Below, piece after piece: positions 7,331 to 9,218 of a stretch of DNA of 9,218 bases. The stretch covers positions 1-9,218 of the forward strand of contig DVLP01000005.1 in assembly GCA_018715445.1 (NCBI GenBank), given 5' to 3'. Position 1 is the first letter of the stretch; each line of letters starts with the position of its first letter. The notes under the pieces are model-generated. The model ran no database searches. It saw only the letters and a program-made list of their open reading frames with translations, and was not told the origin of the DNA. The DNA comes from Candidatus Avipropionibacterium avicola (lineage in GTDB: Bacteria > Actinomycetota > Actinomycetes > Propionibacteriales > Propionibacteriaceae). A program made the position numbers and the translations under genes.

Positions 7331-7347
7331 GGATCAGTCGTTGATCC
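7331..7347. promoter_or_regulatory. Candidate operator: perfect palindrome GGATCA-N5-TGATCC
   Basis: Two perfectly complementary 6-bp half sites (7331-7336 and 7342-7347) are separated by GTCGT. The element lies 23-39 bp upstream of the binding-protein ATG and about 50 bp downstream of the predicted transcript start. Its 17-bp size and symmetry fit the site of a dimeric repressor. It could act as a roadblock, or as a short leader hairpin. The palindrome is seen directly; the binding protein is unknown. Confidence 0.45.
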
Positions 7348-7400
7348 TTCGTCGGTTGTGGCCGCGATCATGGGCAACAACCGGTTTGCGGGTGATGACG

Positions 7401-7429
7401 ATTGTTGGTGACCGGTGTGGTGGTGTCAA
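7401..7429 (-). promoter_or_regulatory. Predicted promoter of the sugar-transport operon
   Basis: Read on the minus strand, a perfect -35 TTGACA (7429-7424) is followed after exactly 17 bp by AACAAT (7406-7401), four of six matches to TATAAT. Transcription would start near 7394, giving a leader of about 86 bases that contains the GGATCA-N5-TGATCC palindrome. No other hexamer pair of this quality was noticed on that strand in the gap. Function is inferred from sequence only. Confidence 0.55.
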
Positions 7430-7473
7430 GGGTTTCTGGGGTCACAGTTTCACTACAAGCAACGAGTGTGCCG

Positions 7474-7493
7474 TTGAATGGTTCAAGGTTCAA
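7474..7493. repeat. TTGAA/TTCAA repeat cluster in the divergent intergenic region
   Basis: TTGAA (7474-7478), a 3-bp spacer, TTCAA (7482-7486), a 2-bp spacer and TTCAA (7489-7493) form an inverted repeat plus a direct repeat; the two direct copies are GGTTCAA GGTTCAA. The cluster is 49-68 bp before the CGNR start and 45 bp behind the -35 of the transport operon, so a regulator bound here could serve both genes. The elements are short, and chance is possible. Confidence 0.35.
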
Positions 7494-7529
7494 GGGGTCG
7501 TACGACTGGCGGGCGGTCCCGGCGTGGCC

Positions 7530-7535
7530 TAGGGT
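7530..7535 (+). promoter_or_regulatory. Candidate -10 for a leaderless CGNR transcript (TAGGGT)
   Basis: TAGGGT fits the actinobacterial TANNNT -10 pattern and ends six bases before the GTG at 7542, the spacing typical of leaderless mRNAs that begin at the start codon. The same bases contain AGGG, seven bases before GTG, which could instead be a weak Shine-Dalgarno. No good -35 is visible (CTGGCG at 7506-7511 is poor). Confidence 0.35.
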
Positions 7536-7541
7536 CATGGC

Positions 7542-8072
7542 GTGAGAACCGACCGTGCACGCGTCCAGCAGGTGCTGGTCGAGCTGGTCAACACCGCCGA
7601 AGCCGACCAGCTCCGTGGCCTGGACGACCTGACCCGACTGACGCAGCGCTGGATCGTCACCGAGGCCGCGCCGCCCACGGAGGCTGATGTCGTGCAGCTG
7701 CGGCGGTTCCGGGCGCGACTGCGTTCCCTCTTCGCCGCAGAGGACCAGAGTGGGCGGATCGACGTGATCAACGACGTCCTGGCTCGGGCCGACATCCGGC
7801 CGCGGTTGGCCGAGCATGACGGGCTCGGTCTGCACATCCACTGGTTCCCTCGCCATGCCTCGGTGGCCGACCACCTGATCGCCGACTGTGCGATGGAGTT
7901 GGCGTTGATGGTCCAGGAGGGTGAGGACGATCGGTTGAAGACCTGCGCGGCGCCGAACTGCATGTCGGTGTTCATCGACCGGTCCAAGAACCGGTCGCGG
8001 CTCTACTGCGACAGCCAGGCCTGCGGCAATCGGCTCCATGCTGCGGCCTATCGGGCCCGTCAGGCGACCTGA
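7542..8072 (+). CDS. CGNR zinc-finger / ABATE-domain protein, putative transcriptional regulator
   Basis: This is a 176-residue cytoplasmic protein of a family that is abundant in actinobacteria and is presumed to bind DNA. The N-terminal part (about 1-125) is the ABATE-like region, with VELVNTAEADQLRGLDDLTR at 12-31. The C-terminal part (135-173) is the CGNR zinc finger: Cys135, Cys140, Cys156 and Cys161 in Cx4C-x15-Cx4C spacing, with Cys161-Gly-Asn-Arg164 followed by a basic tail. The usual RRWC before the third cysteine is RLYC here. GTG at 7542 is chosen because the nearby ATG at 7537 is out of frame and hits a stop two codons later. The protein is slightly shorter than the usual 180-200 residues. 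It is divergent from the sugar-transport operon, so it may regulate it, but that is inference. Its 3' end overlaps the convergent PLP enzyme gene. Confidence 0.88.
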   Translation: MRTDRARVQQVLVELVNTAEADQLRGLDDLTRLTQRWIVTEAAPPTEADVVQLRRFRARLRSLFAAEDQSGRIDVINDVLARADIRPRLAEHDGLGLHIHWFPRHASVADHLIADCAMELALMVQEGEDDRLKTCAAPNCMSVFIDRSKNRSRLYCDSQACGNRLHAAAYRARQAT

Positions 8073-9211
8073 GGTCGTGGCGACCAGTCCGCCGGGATGG
8101 CTGTCCGTACGGCGGCGACGAAGGCGTCGACCTCCCTCTCGTGGTTGAAGGCGTGGTAGGAGGCTCGGATGCGACCGTCACCTCCCCAGGCGAGGATCCC
8201 TTGCTGGGCAAGGATCTGAGCCAGTCCTTCTCCGTCGGGGCAGGCGATCACCACGCTGCCGCCGCGACGTTCGGCGTCCTGCGGTGAGAGCACCGTCAGT
8301 CCCTCGGCCAGGGCACGGTCGGTGGCCTCCTGGGTGAGCCGTCGGGAGTGGGTCGCGACGGCGTCGATCCCGGCCCGGTTGATGCGGGCCACGCCGGCCC
8401 CCAGGGCCGCGATCGCAGCGAACGAGGCGGCGCCGAGTTGGAACCGTTGGGCGTCACGGTGCCACCCGAGGCGATCGAAGCGGTCCTGGTCGAACATGTT
8501 CACCGTGGATCGCCACCCGGGTTGGCCCGAGTCGAGGTCGGCGTCCGGATTGGTGATGACGATCCCCACGCCGTACGGACCGAGCAACCACTTGTACGAG
8601 GCGCACACGCCGATCGCCCCAAGGTCGGGATCGATGGGCTGGACGCCGAAGGAGTGCGACCAGTCGATCAGCAGGGCGATCCCGGCCCGCCGGGTGGCCC
8701 GGGCGAGGGCTTCGAGGTCGTGGCGATAGCTGTTGACATAGCTCACCGAGCTCACCGCCACGGCGCGGGTGTGCTCGTCGCAGGCCGCCATGATCCGCTC
8801 GACCGGCACCTCCCAGTGCTCGTCGTGCTGCACGAACCTGGTCTGCAGTCCGTGGCGACGCTGGGCCAGGAAGGGGTAGTACAACGCCGGGTGCTCGAGG
8901 TCGTTGAGGATGACATTGTCCCCGGGAGCCCAGGTGAAACCGGAGGCCACCGAGTTCCACAGGGTGGAGGCGTCGCCTGCGAGTCCGACCCGGTCAACCG
9001 TGGTGCCGGCCAGCTCGGCGAGCTCACCACGAGTCCGCCGCTCGAGCTCCAGCAGGGCTTCCCGGCCGGCGGGTCCCCGGCTCTGCAGGGCGTAGGCGTC
9101 AGCCATCGCTCGGTGGGCCGTACGCAGGGTCGGGGCATTCGCACCGGTGTAGAGATAACTGCTGTGCTCGTCCAGGTCAACGAAATCGGACGGGTCGATC
9201 AGGCTGGACAT
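8060..9211 (-). CDS. Aminotransferase class V-fold PLP-dependent enzyme (cysteine desulfurase/kynureninase-like)
   Basis: This is a 383-residue fold-type I PLP enzyme. The features are GDASTLWNSVASG (79-91) in the phosphate-binding region, NDLEHPALYYP (103-113), VSSVSYVNSYRHDLEAL (153-169), the cofactor-ring aspartate in LLIDWSHSFG (Asp183, with His186 where many relatives have Gln or His), and the Schiff-base lysine in CASYKWLLGPYGVG (Lys207). The C-terminal RIRASYHAFNHEREVD (347-362) matches the class V RxSxHxYNxxeEid motif, with Arg349 likely binding a substrate carboxylate. The reaction cannot be assigned: desulfurase, kynureninase, lyase or epimerase-like members share these motifs, and I saw no convincing cysteine-containing desulfurase loop. 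ATG at 9211 is only seven bases from the window end, so its ribosome binding site is not visible and an earlier start is possible. Confidence 0.87.
   Translation of the reverse strand: MSSLIDPSDFVDLDEHSSYLYTGANAPTLRTAHRAMADAYALQSRGPAGREALLELERRTRGELAELAGTTVDRVGLAGDASTLWNSVASGFTWAPGDNVILNDLEHPALYYPFLAQRRHGLQTRFVQHDEHWEVPVERIMAACDEHTRAVAVSSVSYVNSYRHDLEALARATRRAGIALLIDWSHSFGVQPIDPDLGAIGVCASYKWLLGPYGVGIVITNPDADLDSGQPGWRSTVNMFDQDRFDRLGWHRDAQRFQLGAASFAAIAALGAGVARINRAGIDAVATHSRRLTQEATDRALAEGLTVLSPQDAERRGGSVVIACPDGEGLAQILAQQGILAWGGDGRIRASYHAFNHEREVDAFVAAVRTAIPADWSPRPQVA
8065..8085. repeat. Palindrome and short hairpin at the convergent gene junction
   Basis: CGACCT-G-AGGTCG (8065-8077) is a perfect palindrome spanning the CGNR stop, and GGTCG-TGG-CGACC (8073-8085) can form a 5-bp hairpin on either transcript. 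It sits where the two genes meet and could slow polymerases from both sides. No T-tract flanks it, so a classical terminator is not supported. Confidence 0.3.
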
Positions 9212-9218
9212 CAGGTGG

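Noticed and set aside
4876..7344. Very long plus-strand open frame (822 codons) opposite the binding protein and first permease
   Set aside because: It is antisense to two genes with clear family motifs. Its translation is rich in R, G, D, H, Q, E and V with no domain, as expected for a shadow frame in GC-rich DNA.
7309..7380. N-terminal extension of the binding protein from the ATG at 7380
   Set aside because: It would add 24 residues before a Tat/lipoprotein signal, while the ATG at 7308 has a good Shine-Dalgarno and puts the signal at the terminus.
7375..7407. CAACAA ... TTGTTG inverted repeat in the divergent gap
   Set aside because: The 6-bp arms are 21 bp apart and the right arm is part of the predicted -10 region; too weak to list as a separate element.
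7368..8039. 223-codon minus-strand open frame opposite the CGNR gene
   Set aside because: It covers the predicted operon promoter and is antisense to a protein with four correctly spaced zinc-binding cysteines; it has no recognisable domain.
1..9218. Mobile element, phage, toxin-antitoxin, CRISPR or defence system
   Set aside because: No transposase, integrase, terminal repeats, nuclease or repeat array was seen, and all eight genes have housekeeping, transport, enzyme or regulator character with uniform codon bias.

Overview
The window is GC-rich, with strongly GC-biased third codon positions, TANNNT-type -10 elements, a Tat-dependent lipoprotein and a carbohydrate ABC importer that lacks its own ATPase. 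This combination points to a high-GC actinobacterium, possibly of the Propionibacteriales, although the lineage guess is weak. Eight protein genes fill almost all of the window. I saw no tRNA, rRNA, CRISPR array, transposase or phage gene.

Left part, plus strand: the 3' third of rlmN (23S rRNA/tRNA adenine-C2 methyltransferase) enters from the left edge. Its stop codon overlaps the GTG start of an unrecognised four-helix membrane protein that looks like a tandem duplication of a '2 TM + small beta-rich domain' unit. After a 90-bp gap holding an inverted repeat and a weak promoter comes a complete MFS transporter of the metabolite:H+ symporter (MHS) family.

Middle, minus strand (about 7430 down to 2860): a promoter with a perfect -35 leads into an operon that encodes a Tat/Sec lipoprotein solute-binding protein, two carbohydrate permease subunits and, 25 bp after the last permease, a LOG-family nucleotide-binding protein. 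The transporter proteins resemble the N-acetylglucosamine/chitobiose NgcEFG system of actinomycetes. No ATP-binding subunit, sugar regulator or glycosidase is present, so an ATPase encoded elsewhere (MsiK type) is inferred. The LOG gene ends only 6 bp from the convergent MFS gene.

Right part: a 233-bp divergent regulatory region (7309-7541) separates the transport operon from a plus-strand CGNR zinc-finger/ABATE-domain putative transcription factor. It contains the operon promoter, a perfect GGATCA-N5-TGATCC palindrome and a TTGAA/TTCAA repeat cluster. The CGNR gene overlaps tail to tail by 13 bp with a minus-strand fold-type I PLP-dependent enzyme (aminotransferase class V, cysteine desulfurase/kynureninase-like).

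I see no convincing new multi-gene system. The points most worth checking are the divergent regulatory region with the CGNR gene as possible local regulator, the LOG gene attached to a sugar-uptake operon with a changed nucleotide-binding motif, and the internally duplicated membrane protein.
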